Notes: generated by a model not told the origin, from the letters alone. A stretch of DNA of 64,000 bases from Corallococcus interemptor (GCF_003668875.1 NZ_RAWM01000006.1:1-64000), one strand, 5' to 3'; numbered from the stretch's first letter, positions 24,681 to 34,238 are shown. Numbers and translations are program-made.

Positions 24681-26447
24681 TCAACGCTCGGACGGAATCG
24701 CGGGGCCCGTGGAGATGGGGGCCGGCGCGTCCAGCGCCTTCCACAGGGCCTCCGGCAGCGGGGCCGGGGCGTTCAGCGCGGCCGCGACGCTGGCGGTGGG
24801 CGCGTAGACGCGGTGGTTGTTCACCCGGAAGTCGCTGTCCGTCACCGTGGAGATGACCGCGGCGCGGCCCAGGTCGTTGATGGGCGGCCCGTCCGACCGG
24901 AACGCGACGCGGTCCACCAGGAGGACTTCCGCGGCGCCGGGCGGCGTCACCCAGACGGTGTAGCGCTGCGCGAGCAGGTCCACGTTCATGCGGAAGTGGT
25001 ACGTCTGGCCTTTCACGTACGGCACCCGGCGGATCCACGAGTAGCCCGCGCCGTTGCGCACCTGGAAGATGCCGTCCTCGCTCATGCGCAGCGCCATGTT
25101 CAGCCGGTTGAAGGCCGTCACCTCCGTGGAGCTGTCCGTCCACCCCACCACGCCGCCGCCCAGGTTGTCCGCCAGGGGCGTGAGGTCGAACTCCACGATG
25201 CGCGTCCCCGTGTTGGTGGTGCCCAGCAGGTGCTGGCCGCGCGGCAGGCTCAGCTTCGAGTACCAGGGGTAGTTGGGGCGCGGGTTGAAGCGCAGCAGCG
25301 CCTCCAGGAAGTAGTAGTCACCGTAGATGAGGCTGACGTTGATCTCCTGGCCCGCGGGGAAGTTGCCCACGCCGTGCAGCAGGAGGCCCGGGCTGTTGGT
25401 GCCCTGCGCCAGGTACGCGGGCGACGCCAGCGAGTCGAGCATGGCCAGCGCGGCGTTGCGGTAGGTCGTGCGCCGCGTGGCGTCCGTCTCCAGGCTGCTC
25501 AGCTCCAGCAGGCCGGACGCGACGACGGCCGCGGCCGAGGAGTCCTTGGACTGGCTGGGGGCGTTGAAGTCCCAGTTGGGCACGCGGTCCGCGGGCAGGT
25601 TCGCCAGGTAGTAGTCCGTCACCCGGCGGGCCGCGGTGAGGAAGCGTGCATCCCCCGTGTAGCGGTACACCATGGTGAAGCCATAGATGAGCCACGCCTG
25701 CCCGCGCGCCCAGGTGGAGGTGGTGGAGTAGCCCTGGAAGGTGCCCCGCGAACGGATGGTGCCGTTGTTGTTGTAGTCCACGTAGTGGAACGAGCTGCCA
25801 TTGGCGCGCACCGCGTCCTGGAGCGTGCGCAGCGCGTGGTTCACCGCCATGGTGCGCCACACCGCGGGGCCGCCGTTCTGGGCGCCCCAGAGCAGCAGCT
25901 CGATGTCCATCATCGTGTCGGTGACGAGCGGGATGTTCCAGTTCGAGTTCCAATCACAACAATCGATGATGCCCACGGTGCTGTTGTAGCGCGTGGCCAG
26001 CGACGCGGCGGAGGTGAGCAGCACGTCGCGGTAGTACGGGTCGCCGGTGAGCCGGTAGGCGTTGCCGTAGCTGTTGTACATCTTGAAGCCCAGGTCGTGC
26101 GTCTCCGTGTTGGTCTTCTGGACCTCCAGGGGACGCGTCCACATGTCCGCGCGGTCGCGCCAGTAGGGCTCGTTGGCCACCTGGAACATGAACCACATGC
26201 TCCCGGGGAAGAAGCCCTGCGTCCACGCGATGCGGTCCGTGTTGGCCACCGTGGTCCACGTCCCGCTGGACGTGGAGGCCTTGGGAGAGCGGTTCACGCT
26301 GGGCATCTCCGTGATGGTGTCCGCGAGCTGAGCCCGGGCGAACGTGAAGACGCGCACCGCGTCCGCGTCCGTGAAGGCATTCGCCACCGGCGCCACCAGC
26401 AACGCCAACATCCACCACAGCTTCACTCCCGGCTTTGGCAATCCCAT
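24681..26447 (-). CDS. Exported glycoside hydrolase family 88-like protein
   Basis: A 588-residue secreted protein with signal peptide cleaved after VANA. Residues 30-395 match GH88 unsaturated glucuronyl hydrolases, which hydrate and cleave the sugar left by polysaccharide lyases: WTQGFFPGSMWFM, THDLGFKMYNSYG with Asp 118, TDTMMDIELLLW with Asp 177 (the two family acidic residues) and STWARGQAW. Residues about 400-570 form an added beta-rich module (GLYSWIRRVPYVKGQTYHF-like region) resembling a LamG/concanavalin carbohydrate-binding domain. GGGAGGG precedes the ATG. It probably feeds on pectin- or glycosaminoglycan-like oligosaccharides. Confidence 0.85.
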   Translation of the reverse strand: MGLPKPGVKLWWMLALLVAPVANAFTDADAVRVFTFARAQLADTITEMPSVNRSPKASTSSGTWTTVANTDRIAWTQGFFPGSMWFMFQVANEPYWRDRADMWTRPLEVQKTNTETHDLGFKMYNSYGNAYRLTGDPYYRDVLLTSAASLATRYNSTVGIIDCCDWNSNWNIPLVTDTMMDIELLLWGAQNGGPAVWRTMAVNHALRTLQDAVRANGSSFHYVDYNNNGTIRSRGTFQGYSTTSTWARGQAWLIYGFTMVYRYTGDARFLTAARRVTDYYLANLPADRVPNWDFNAPSQSKDSSAAAVVASGLLELSSLETDATRRTTYRNAALAMLDSLASPAYLAQGTNSPGLLLHGVGNFPAGQEINVSLIYGDYYFLEALLRFNPRPNYPWYSKLSLPRGQHLLGTTNTGTRIVEFDLTPLADNLGGGVVGWTDSSTEVTAFNRLNMALRMSEDGIFQVRNGAGYSWIRRVPYVKGQTYHFRMNVDLLAQRYTVWVTPPGAAEVLLVDRVAFRSDGPPINDLGRAAVISTVTDSDFRVNNHRVYAPTASVAAALNAPAPLPEALWKALDAPAPISTGPAIPSER

Positions 26448-26582
26448 ACACCCTCCCCTTGCATTGACCGGCGCGGAAGGTGCGGGTGTGCCACCCCGGG
26501 GAACAGGGGCCCGGGGGTCGCTGGCTGTCCGCTCCCCCGGCCTTGGGGGAGGGCCCTGGCGTGCGTCAGCCGACGCTCGGCC

Positions 26583-28379
26583 TCAGAAGCCGGGCGGGCG
26601 CTCCCCGGCCACACCGGACGCGCGCTCCAGGGCGATGCCAACACGGCCCAGGGTGCCCTCGTCGAAGAGCTGGCCGATGAGCGTCACGCCATGGGGCACC
26701 CGGCGCGGCGTGCTGAACGTGGGCATGGGGCGCTTGGGGTCCGGGGCCCAGTCGCTGCGGGCCTTGGACACCTCCACGAAGCCGGTGCGCAGCGTGAGGG
26801 ACGGGTGGCCCGTGTGGTTGGTGATGGTGAGGGCTTCGTCGCGCAGCGAGGGCACGAGCAGCACGTCCACCTGGGACATGATGCGCGCCATCTCCTGCGC
26901 CACCTTGCGGCGCAGCCGGTCCGCCTGGACGAAGTCCACCGCGGACAGGAAGCGGGACTGGCGGAAGAGGTTGGGCCACGCGTCCGGCGTCTGCATCTTC
27001 AGCGCGTCCACGCCGTGGCTGAGCGTGAGCTCCTCGAACGCGGCGGCGGCCTCCGCGAAGAGGATGACGTTGAGGGCGGAGTACGGCCAGTCGGGGAACC
27101 GCACCTCCACCGGCGTCAGGCCCAGCCCCTTGAGCGTCTCCAGCGCCTGGCGGTCCACGTCCGTGGCGGGGTTCTCCTTCATCCACGCGGGCACGTAGCC
27201 CACGCGCAGCCCCTTCACGGGCGCGTTCGCGTCGAAGTCGAGCTTCACGGACACGCTCGCCACGTCACCCGCGTCCGCGCCATGGAGCGCCGCGAGCACC
27301 AGGAGCGAATCCTCCACCCCGCGCGTCATGGGCCCCAGCTTGTCCAGTGACCAGCACAGCGTCATCGCGCCCGAGCGCGGCACCCGGCCGTAGGTGGGGC
27401 GCAGGCCGGTGATGCCGCAGCGCATGGACGGCGAGATGATGCTGCCGCCCGTCTCGCTGCCCAGGGAGAAGCCCACGAGCCCCGCGGCCGTCGCCGCGCC
27501 CGGTCCCGCGCTGCTGCCGGAGGAGCCCTCTTCCAACAGCCACGGGTTCTTCGTCTCGCCGCCGAACCAGATGTCATTGAGCGCGAGCGCGCCCAGGCTG
27601 AGCTTCGCCACCAGCACGGCGCCCGCCTGGTGCAGCCGCGCCACCGAGGCGGCATCCGTGGTGGGGACGCGGTCCTTGAACGGCTCGGCGCCATAGGTGG
27701 TGCGGATGCCCGCGGTGTCCACCAGGTCCTTCGCTCCCCAGGGGATGCCGTGCAGCGGGCCCTTGTAGCGCCCCGCCGCGAGGTCCTTGTCCGCCTGCCG
27801 GGCCTGCTGGAGCGCCAGCTCCTCCGTCAGCGTGATGACGCACTGGAGCTTCGGATCATGGCGCTTCAAGCGGGCGAGGTAGAGCTGCGTGAGCCGCTCC
27901 GACGTGATGGCGCGCGACCGCACCCAGCGCGACAGCTGCGTGAGCGGCGCGAAGGCGATGTCCTCCTCCTTCGCGGGCAGCGGAAGCTTCGCGTCGCGGC
28001 TCCGGACGAAGCGGGCCTTCACGGGGACAGTGGACTTGAGTCCTGGCAGCGAGGGGTTCCACTGCGAGGCGGGCGACAGCGTGGGCTCCAGCGCGAGCTT
28101 GCGCGGTCCGGTGCGGCGCTCGTGCAGCGGGGCCAGCGACACGCGCCAGTTGCTGGCGGCCTGGGTGCGCTCGGCGGGCGTGAGCTGCACCTGCATCAGC
28201 TTTTCGGCCTCCGCGAAGGTGGTGGGGCTGACCTCCGGGCCCACCGTGGGGCCCGCGCCGAAGGTGGGCGGCGCACCGGCCGGCGGTGCGGACGTGCCCG
28301 CGTCCGGCGCCGCGGAGACGGCGGTGCTCGCGAGTCCAATCACGGTGTGGGTCAGGAACTGCCGACGCGAGCTGCTCAT
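26583..28379 (-). CDS. Tat-exported amidase (amidase signature family)
   Basis: A 598-residue enzyme of the amidase signature family. The N-terminus SSSRRQFLTH is a twin-arginine signal followed by a hydrophobic stretch ending near Ala 24. The Ser-Ser-Lys triad is visible: Lys 217 in GIPWGAKDL, Ser 286/287 in EEGSSGSSAG and the nucleophile Ser 313 in GSETGGSIISPS. The long 130-residue segment before the catalytic fold has no recognised domain. Members hydrolyse amide bonds of small amides or peptides; export suggests a periplasmic or secreted substrate. It is 135 bp upstream of the GH88 gene on the same strand. Confidence 0.88.
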   Translation of the reverse strand: MSSSRRQFLTHTVIGLASTAVSAAPDAGTSAPPAGAPPTFGAGPTVGPEVSPTTFAEAEKLMQVQLTPAERTQAASNWRVSLAPLHERRTGPRKLALEPTLSPASQWNPSLPGLKSTVPVKARFVRSRDAKLPLPAKEEDIAFAPLTQLSRWVRSRAITSERLTQLYLARLKRHDPKLQCVITLTEELALQQARQADKDLAAGRYKGPLHGIPWGAKDLVDTAGIRTTYGAEPFKDRVPTTDAASVARLHQAGAVLVAKLSLGALALNDIWFGGETKNPWLLEEGSSGSSAGPGAATAAGLVGFSLGSETGGSIISPSMRCGITGLRPTYGRVPRSGAMTLCWSLDKLGPMTRGVEDSLLVLAALHGADAGDVASVSVKLDFDANAPVKGLRVGYVPAWMKENPATDVDRQALETLKGLGLTPVEVRFPDWPYSALNVILFAEAAAAFEELTLSHGVDALKMQTPDAWPNLFRQSRFLSAVDFVQADRLRRKVAQEMARIMSQVDVLLVPSLRDEALTITNHTGHPSLTLRTGFVEVSKARSDWAPDPKRPMPTFSTPRRVPHGVTLIGQLFDEGTLGRVGIALERASGVAGERPPGF

Positions 28380-28426
28380 GGCGCAACCTCACGGATGAAG
28401 CGAAGGGGGCGCCAGTGTGCCACCGC

Positions 28427-29146
28427 CTAGGAGCGATGCACGTCGCGGAAGGCGAGCATGTCCCCCAGCCGCTGCTCCTTCGCGTCGTCGAAGCCGCACG
28501 CGGCGTCCCAGGTGGCGGGGTTCTCGTAGGTGCCGAACAACATGTCCCAGATGGGGAGGTCGCCGTAGTTGTTCTTGTGCTTGCCGTACTCGTGGTGGAT
28601 GCGGTGCATCTCCGGACGCTGGAAGAACCAGCCCACCCAACGCGGGGTGCGGATGTTGGTGTGGTAGAAGTATTCGCCCAGCGCGCAGCAGGCCGTGTAG
28701 ATGGCGCCCGCCGCCGGGCTCAATCCCAGCACCGTGTAGACGAGCAGCCCGCCAATGAGGCTGTTGGCCGTCATCTCCAGCGGGTGCTTGTAGAAGCTGG
28801 TGATGACCTCCAGCCGCTGCGGGCTGTGATGGATTTGATGGAAGAAGCGCCAGAGCACGTCGCTCTCGTGCCGCGCGCGGTGCCACCAATAGAAGACGAA
28901 CGTGGCGATGAGGTAGGCCAGCACCCCGCCCACCACCGGGTTCACGTGCCGGGACAGGTGGAAGAGCGAGTGCGCGGAGAACCACCGCTCCCAGGTGTAG
29001 CCGCCCAGCACCACCACGCCCACCTGCGCCAGGTTGATGAGCACCACCCGCGAATGCCAGCCGCGCACGCGGGGCAGCTTCCACCCCAGGGACAGCTGTT
29101 CAATGAGAAAGCAGAAACCGGCGATGAGCACGAGCCAGGGCAGCAT
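28427..29146 (-). CDS. Sterol desaturase/fatty acid hydroxylase family protein
   Basis: A 239-residue membrane di-iron enzyme of the fatty acid hydroxylase superfamily. Three His clusters ligate the metals: HRARHE, HQIHH and HRIHHEYGKH, with HTN in the third loop as in relatives. Four hydrophobic helices are visible, and the signature YWWHRARHESDVLWRFFHQIHH is split around residue 85-115. Such enzymes hydroxylate lipids or sterols; the substrate here is not evident. GGAAGGA precedes the ATG. Confidence 0.9.
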   Translation of the reverse strand: MLPWLVLIAGFCFLIEQLSLGWKLPRVRGWHSRVVLINLAQVGVVVLGGYTWERWFSAHSLFHLSRHVNPVVGGVLAYLIATFVFYWWHRARHESDVLWRFFHQIHHSPQRLEVITSFYKHPLEMTANSLIGGLLVYTVLGLSPAAGAIYTACCALGEYFYHTNIRTPRWVGWFFQRPEMHRIHHEYGKHKNNYGDLPIWDMLFGTYENPATWDAACGFDDAKEQRLGDMLAFRDVHRS

Positions 29147-29276
29147 GGGAATCCTTCCGTGATTTCGGACCAGCCCCTTCTACGAAGGACCTTCCGGGAG
29201 ATGGCTTTCGCCCGGACTGACACTGTCACCTGGGAGGGCTGGGACGGGAGGAACGGGGGCTGGCATCCTCCCGGGC

Positions 29277-30128
29277 ATGGCTCGGAACAGCACCCTGACG
29301 GCCCGGTTGGGCTACATCGACACGCAGGCCACCTTCGTGCAGGCGGCGCTGCTCGCGGCGCATGGAGCGGGTGCTCGCGCGGGCGGGTTTCGCGTGTCGG
29401 ACGTGCGCTTCTACTTCCTGCTGTTCACCAACTGGGTGGAGCACGACGTCACCCGGCCCTCGCAGGACATCGACCTGACGCAGGTGCGGCGGACGCTGGA
29501 GCGGCTGGTGCGCGCGGGCCACGCGGAGGCGGGCACCAGCGCTCCGGTGAAGGGGCTGCCCCGGGGGCGCCGGTACGTGCTGACCGGTGAGGGGCTGTGC
29601 TCGCTGGCGGAAGGGCTGGCCGGGCGCGAGCGGGCGCCGTTGGAAGAGGCGCTGTTCGTGGTCTGCTTCGCGGCGAGCTACCGGGACGCGGTGCTGTCGC
29701 GTGTGGAGGGCCGGGCGCGGGCGCTATCCCCGGCGGTGCGAAGGCGCGTGGAGCGGGCGTTGGATCCGCTGCGGCTGGTGAAGGAGGCGCAGCGCACGTC
29801 GGCGGCGGTGCTCGCGGACCTGGAGGAGCGGGTGGAGGCGGGCCTGCGGTACGAGGAACAGTCGCGCAAGGCCATGGCCCGCGCGGAGCCCGTGGCGGAC
29901 GTGGTGCGCGCGCTGGAGGCGGCGGGTTCGTACCAGTTGCACCGGGTGCGCCCGCTGGGCGAGGTGCTGCTCGCGCTGCCGGAGGACCTGCGCCAGTTCG
30001 AATTGACGGAAGGCATGGGCCTGCGCTCGCGGCTGCTCTTCGCGCCCCTGGCGGAGCGGGCACGGGCGGAGCACGCGGTGCTGGCGCGGCTGGAGGCAAG
30101 GCTCACCGCCGGCAAGACACCGGGGTGA
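29277..30128 (+). CDS. Predicted winged-helix protein of unknown function
   Basis: A 283-residue cytoplasmic protein. Residues 40-120 resemble a winged helix (SDVRFYFLLFTNWVEHD, LTQVRRTLERLVRAGHAEA, RGRRYVLTGEGLCSLAEGL), like MarR or PadR regulators. The rest is helical with a probable coiled coil from 150 to 210 rich in Arg, Glu and Ala. I do not recognise a named family. It stands alone on the plus strand between minus-strand blocks, divergent from the desaturase gene, which it might regulate; that is speculative. Confidence 0.65.
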   Translation: MARNSTLTARLGYIDTQATFVQAALLAAHGAGARAGGFRVSDVRFYFLLFTNWVEHDVTRPSQDIDLTQVRRTLERLVRAGHAEAGTSAPVKGLPRGRRYVLTGEGLCSLAEGLAGRERAPLEEALFVVCFAASYRDAVLSRVEGRARALSPAVRRRVERALDPLRLVKEAQRTSAAVLADLEERVEAGLRYEEQSRKAMARAEPVADVVRALEAAGSYQLHRVRPLGEVLLALPEDLRQFELTEGMGLRSRLLFAPLAERARAEHAVLARLEARLTAGKTPG

Positions 30129-30143
30129 GCCAGGGCGCGGGGC

Positions 30144-30623
30144 CTACCGCAGCGCTTGCGTGAGGCGGGAGCCCAGGGCCAGCGCGAGGCCGTCCTCGAC
30201 CAGGCCCGCGGCCACGTTCGGCACGCGCAGCCGCTGTGTCAGGAGCCGGCGGAAGCCGACGAAGAAGTAGCTGGAGGCGATGGCGGTGGCGGCGCCGACG
30301 AGGGCGAAGCCAATCCGCGCGCCCTTGCGCTTGCGTGACACCGCGGCGGCGGTGATGGCCCCGGAGAGGATGCGGCCGGACAGGACCGGGAGCGCGGTGC
30401 GAGGAGGAGCCTTGGGGTTCTTGTCCCCCACCAGCTCACCGAGCGCCAGGAGCCCCAGTCGCTGGGACACCTTCTTCGACGTGAGGCCCGGCAGGGCCCG
30501 CTTCAACGCGCGCGTCGGCTTGCGCGACAGCTCACGCGTGAGGACCGCGGGCGCCGTCATGCTGCGCATCCCGGCGAGGACGCCGAAGCCCGCCGCCGTC
30601 CAGAGTTCAGTGTTCGTTCGCAT
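30144..30623 (-). CDS. DUF4126-like small membrane protein
   Basis: A 159-residue protein with an AAGFGVLAGMRSMTAPAVLTREL start typical of DUF4126 membrane proteins, a central SGAITAAAV segment and a hydrophobic FALVGAATAIASSYFFVGFR helix. ATG 30623 follows GGGGATGGGG. The frame stays open upstream into a truncated SRPBCC gene, so a fused product is formally possible, but the family starts at this ATG. Function unknown. Confidence 0.75.
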   Translation of the reverse strand: MRTNTELWTAAGFGVLAGMRSMTAPAVLTRELSRKPTRALKRALPGLTSKKVSQRLGLLALGELVGDKNPKAPPRTALPVLSGRILSGAITAAAVSRKRKGARIGFALVGAATAIASSYFFVGFRRLLTQRLRVPNVAAGLVEDGLALALGSRLTQALR

Positions 30624-30719
30624 GGACCCCATCCCCCGATGCCGGTGGTGAAAACCAGAGGGTGGGGGCTCGGCGCCCGTCCGGCCACTGCCGGGCGGGC
30701 AGGCACTCAGGCGGCCGGT

Positions 30720-30950
30720 TTGGGCAGGCGTGGCGAGGGACGGCTGGAAGGACACGTACTCCGTCTCCATCCCCAGCCCGTGCCACGACACGCACCAGGC
30801 CTTCACGCCCGGCCCGGCCTGTGTCGCGCCGTCCATCAGCACCGCCTCACGCAGGAACGTGTCCCAGACGAGCCGCTGTCCATGGTCCTGCGTGTACGCG
30901 AAGACGCGCTCTCGCGGACAGGTGATGCGGATGGACCCGGTGAACCTCAT
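30720..30950 (-). pseudogene. Truncated SRPBCC-domain (polyketide cyclase-like) gene
   Basis: The ATG at 30950 opens FTGSIRITCPRERVFAYTQD and continues to GMETEYVSFQP, the first half of an SRPBCC/polyketide cyclase fold. Similarity then stops near residue 70 of an expected 140 or so, and a Pro/Gly-rich unrelated stretch leads in frame into the DUF4126 gene. The start overlaps the globin stop (ATGA), so this was probably a functional member of the globin transcript that lost its second half by deletion. Confidence 0.6.
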
Positions 30951-31387
30951 CCTTCCGTGTTGCGAAGGAAGTCCGCCACCTGGGCGAAGCGATCATCCAG
31001 GAAGCCACGCAGGCCGCCGGTGATGCCCTGCTTGTCCATGGCCTTCTGCATGCAGCGCAGCCACGCGTCCCGCATCGCCGTGTCCACCGGCAGGTGGCCG
31101 TGGCGCATGCGCAGCCGGGGGTGGCCGTGCGTCGCGCTGTAGTGCTGCGGCCCGCCCAGCCAGCCCACCAGGAACATGCCGAAGCGCTGGCGCGTGCCCC
31201 GGTTCACCTTCCCTTCCGCGTCCAGCTCGTGGATGGCCGCGAGCGCGGGCTCCTCCGCGTCCATCACGTCGTAGAAGGCCTCCGCCAGCGCGTGGACGGC
31301 CTGCTCGCCGCCCATGCGGGTGAAGGGGGTGTCGTCCAGCGTGGGGACCCAGCCGTCAGACGGCGGGGGCTTCAATTCCATGCTCAT
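30947..31387 (-). CDS. Group II truncated haemoglobin
   Basis: A 146-residue globin of the 2/2 fold used for oxygen or nitric oxide chemistry. Characteristic positions are the TPFTRMGGEQAVHALAEAFYDVM helices, FLVGWLGGPQHYSATHGHPRLRMRH with the proximal His, and the group II Trp in RDAWLRCM. It starts seven bases after the stop of the exonuclease gene, with GAGGAAG as ribosome binding site, and so forms a transcript with it. Confidence 0.92.
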   Translation of the reverse strand: MSMELKPPPSDGWVPTLDDTPFTRMGGEQAVHALAEAFYDVMDAEEPALAAIHELDAEGKVNRGTRQRFGMFLVGWLGGPQHYSATHGHPRLRMRHGHLPVDTAMRDAWLRCMQKAMDKQGITGGLRGFLDDRFAQVADFLRNTEG

Positions 31388-31394
31388 GGCTTCC

Positions 31395-32279
31395 TCATGC
31401 CGCCCAGCGCTTTGGCCGGCGCTGGAGGCTCTTCAATCCCAATCCTTCACAGAACGCCTTGAAGCGCGCTTCCGGCACGCCCTTCCATTCCAGGTCCGCG
31501 AGCGACGCCGTGCCCGGCAGCGGCGCGTCCTCCACCAGCGTGGCCAGCGTGCGGTACAGCCGCGCGTCGTCGCGAGATGCCTTCAGCGTCGCCGCCAGCT
31601 TGTCCGCGCCCCGCACCTTCACCGTCCACTCCGCGGCGTTGTCCGGGATGGCCTCCAGGTGTCCATACGCCTGGAGCACCGCCGCCGCGCCCTTCGCCCC
31701 GAACCCCGGCAGCCCCGGGATGCCGTCCGCGTCGTCGCCCATCAGCGCCAGCAGGTCCGGAACGCTCTCCGGCGCGACGCCCAGCTTCGCCTTCACTGCT
31801 TCCGCGTCCATCACCTTCTGCTGCCGCCGGTCCACCTGCACCACGCGCTGGCCGCGCACGCACTGGCCCAGGTCCTTGTCCGGGGTGAGCAGCCGCACCT
31901 GCTCCACCTCGCCCGCCCAGCGCGCCGCCGCGGTGGCCAGCGCGTCGTCCGCCTCCTGGTCCTTCATGGACCAGACGCGCACGCCCAGCGCCGCCACGGC
32001 CTCCTCCACCAGGTCGAACTGCGCGCGCAGTTCTGGCGGCACGCCCTCGTCTCCCTTGTAACCAGCGAACAGCGCGTTGCGGAACGAGCGGATGGGGTTG
32101 TCGAACGCCACCGCCACGTGCGTCACGGCCTCCTGCTCGTCGTGCAGCAGGGCGAGCAGCGAGTCCATCACGCCCGCGGTGGCCTTCACGTCGCGTCCAT
32201 CCGGAGCGGTGGTGCCCGGCCTGGGCGAGTAGTGGGCCCGGTACAGCTCATACGTGCCGTCCACGAGGTGCAGGCGCAT
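31395..32279 (-). CDS. 5'-3' exonuclease (PIN/FEN domain)
   Basis: A 294-residue stand-alone relative of the DNA polymerase I 5' nuclease, which removes RNA primers and flaps during replication and repair. Acidic metal-binding motifs are HLVDGTYELYR, FDNPIRSFRN, KDQEADDALA, LTPDKDLGQCV and LMGDDADGIPGLPGFGAK, the last being the helix-hairpin-helix that tracks DNA. It has usual length. The globin gene follows immediately. Confidence 0.93.
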   Translation of the reverse strand: MRLHLVDGTYELYRAHYSPRPGTTAPDGRDVKATAGVMDSLLALLHDEQEAVTHVAVAFDNPIRSFRNALFAGYKGDEGVPPELRAQFDLVEEAVAALGVRVWSMKDQEADDALATAAARWAGEVEQVRLLTPDKDLGQCVRGQRVVQVDRRQQKVMDAEAVKAKLGVAPESVPDLLALMGDDADGIPGLPGFGAKGAAAVLQAYGHLEAIPDNAAEWTVKVRGADKLAATLKASRDDARLYRTLATLVEDAPLPGTASLADLEWKGVPEARFKAFCEGLGLKSLQRRPKRWAA

Positions 32280-32505
32280 GTTCCCCCTCTAGCGCCCCTT
32301 CCGCCGCGCGGCCAGCAACCCGTGCACAGCGTCTCAGTGGGGCACGCCTCGTTCCCTACACGACGCCTGTCAACCCCCTTGGCCAGCGTGCCGGGTGGGG
32401 ACGGGTCGCCGATGCCGAGTGGGTGCACGGGTCCCATTTTCCAAACCAACTCCCTCTGGGCCGCGCCGGAGCGTCCCAGCATTTCCCACCGGCATGAGGT
32501 GATCC

Positions 32506-32868
32506 ATGCGCCCGAAGCTGTTCGCCGCCGCCCTGCTCTCCATCGCGGCCCTTGGCTGTGCAGGCAAGCAGGTGATTGCGACGTCCACCCACAACCAACG
32601 CGTCCAGGCGGAGGCGGCGCTGCGTTCCGCGGAGAACTCGCAGGCGCCGAACGTGCCCGAGGCCGCGAGGCATCTGGAGTTCGCGCGTCAGCAGATCGCC
32701 GACGGTGAGCGGTTGGTCCAGGAGGGCGAGCAGGAGGCCGCGGAGCTGCGCTTCCGTCAGGCGGCCGCGGATGCGGACCTGGCGTCGGCGCTCGCCCGGG
32801 CAGTGCCCCTGAAGAACGAGGCGCGTCGGGCCAGCGAGCAGGCCGAGTCCCTCCGCAACCGTCAGTGA
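32506..32868 (+). CDS. DUF4398 lipoprotein
   Basis: A 120-residue outer-membrane-type lipoprotein with lipobox IAALGC. The mature part is a helical hairpin rich in Ala, Glu, Gln and Arg (QAEAALRSAENSQAP, AARHLEFARQQIADGE), matching DUF4398. The ribosome binding site GAGGTGATCC is unusually complete against the 16S 3' end and suggests strong translation. It precedes a larger DUF4398-OmpA protein by 32 bp; the pair probably forms a peptidoglycan-linked envelope complex. Confidence 0.85.
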   Translation: MRPKLFAAALLSIAALGCAGKQVIATSTHNQRVQAEAALRSAENSQAPNVPEAARHLEFARQQIADGERLVQEGEQEAAELRFRQAAADADLASALARAVPLKNEARRASEQAESLRNRQ

Positions 32869-32900
32869 GTCCCCACCTCTAGTTTTGCGAGGAGCGAGTC

Positions 32901-34154
32901 ATGCAGCGTTGGAAACTTGGATGGTTTGCGGTCGCGGGAGTCACGGCGCTCTCGGTGGGGTGTGCGCACGGTCCTCCGCCCAGTGAGCTGACCGCGGCGC
33001 GCCAGGCCTACCGCGAGGTGTCCACGAGCCCCGAGGGCCGTGAGCGCCCCGCGGACGTGGCGGCGGCCCGGGCGGCCCTGCAGGAGGCGGAGAACGAGTA
33101 CGCGGAGAGCAAGGGTTCGGTGACGACACGCTCGCTGGCGTACGTGGCCCTGCGCAAGGCGGAGATCGCCCAGGCGCGCGGCGAGGCGGACCTGGCCGCG
33201 CAGCAGCGGGCGCAGGCCGAGGCGCTCCTGCGTCAGGAGCAGGAGGCGCGCGCGCAGAACCTCACGCGTCAGCAGGAGGAGGAGCGCGCGAGGTACGAGC
33301 AGCAGCGTCAGCAGTACGAGGCCCAGCGCCAGCAGCTTGAGGCCCAGCGTGCGCAGGAAGCCGAGCGGATGCGCACGGCGGACGCGCAGCAGCGTCAGCA
33401 GATGGAAGCGGACATGCAGCGGCGCCTGGAGCAGCAGCAGGCCGAAGCGCAGCGGCTGGCGGAGTTGAACCAGCAGCTCCAGCAGCGCACGCAGGAGCTG
33501 GAGCAGGAGCGTCAGGCGAGGCTCCAGGCGGAGCAGCGCGCGACGCAGGCGCTGTCGAAGCTGCAGGACGAGAACGTGAAGGTGCGCGAGGAGGCGCGAG
33601 GCACGGTGGTGACGTTGTCGGGCAGCGTGCTGTTCGCGACGAACGCGACGGAGCTGTTGCCCGCGGCGCGCGACCGGCTGTCGGAGGTGGCGACGGCGCT
33701 GAAGGAAGCGAAGAACCCGTTGCTCATCGAAGGCCACACGGACTCGCGAGGCTCGGAGGACTACAACGACCAGCTGTCGGAGCGCCGTGCGGACAGCGTG
33801 AAGAACTTCCTGGTGAACCAGGGCGTCCCGCCGGACCGCATCCAGATTCGCGGCGTGGGTGAGACCCGGCCGGTGGCCTCGAACAGCACGGCGGAGGGCC
33901 GGGCCAACAACCGCCGCGTGGAGATCGTGGTGGAGCGCAACGTGGCCGGCGCGCAGCCGTCGCGAAGCGGCGGCGTGGGAGGCAGCGGCGCGCAGGGCGA
34001 CCAGGACCAGGGCCAGAACGCGGGCGGCAGCGGCACGGACGCGAAGCCGCACGGCACGGGCACCGACCACCAGAGCCCCCAGCCCGAGCAGGGCACGGGC
34101 GGTGGCTCAGCACCGCAGCAGGTGCCCCAGCAGCCCATGGACCACGGCCAGTAG
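32901..34154 (+). CDS. OmpA-family lipoprotein with DUF4398 and coiled coil
   Basis: A 417-residue lipoprotein (lipobox ALSVGC). A DUF4398-like helical region (about 28-110) is followed by a long Gln/Glu/Arg-rich coiled coil (about 110-230) and a C-terminal OmpA peptidoglycan-binding domain (about 245-345) with GSVLFATNATEL, EGHTDSRGSEDYN, LSERRADSVKNFLV and NRRVEIVVE. A 70-residue Gly/Gln/His-rich tail ends the protein. It likely bridges the outer membrane and the cell wall. The preceding small DUF4398 lipoprotein is the probable partner. Confidence 0.92.
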   Translation: MQRWKLGWFAVAGVTALSVGCAHGPPPSELTAARQAYREVSTSPEGRERPADVAAARAALQEAENEYAESKGSVTTRSLAYVALRKAEIAQARGEADLAAQQRAQAEALLRQEQEARAQNLTRQQEEERARYEQQRQQYEAQRQQLEAQRAQEAERMRTADAQQRQQMEADMQRRLEQQQAEAQRLAELNQQLQQRTQELEQERQARLQAEQRATQALSKLQDENVKVREEARGTVVTLSGSVLFATNATELLPAARDRLSEVATALKEAKNPLLIEGHTDSRGSEDYNDQLSERRADSVKNFLVNQGVPPDRIQIRGVGETRPVASNSTAEGRANNRRVEIVVERNVAGAQPSRSGGVGGSGAQGDQDQGQNAGGSGTDAKPHGTGTDHQSPQPEQGTGGGSAPQQVPQQPMDHGQ

Positions 34155-34238
34155 CCGTTTGAGTTGAAGCGCAGAGCCAGGGCCCGTCGCGGAGAGAACG
34201 CGGCGGGCCCATCCCATTTGGTGGAATGATGCCGAGCC

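Noticed and set aside
24624-27350. 908-residue plus-strand frame opposite the GH88 and amidase genes
   Set aside because: Spans two unrelated genes on the other strand and has antisense composition (His, Arg, Val, Gln).
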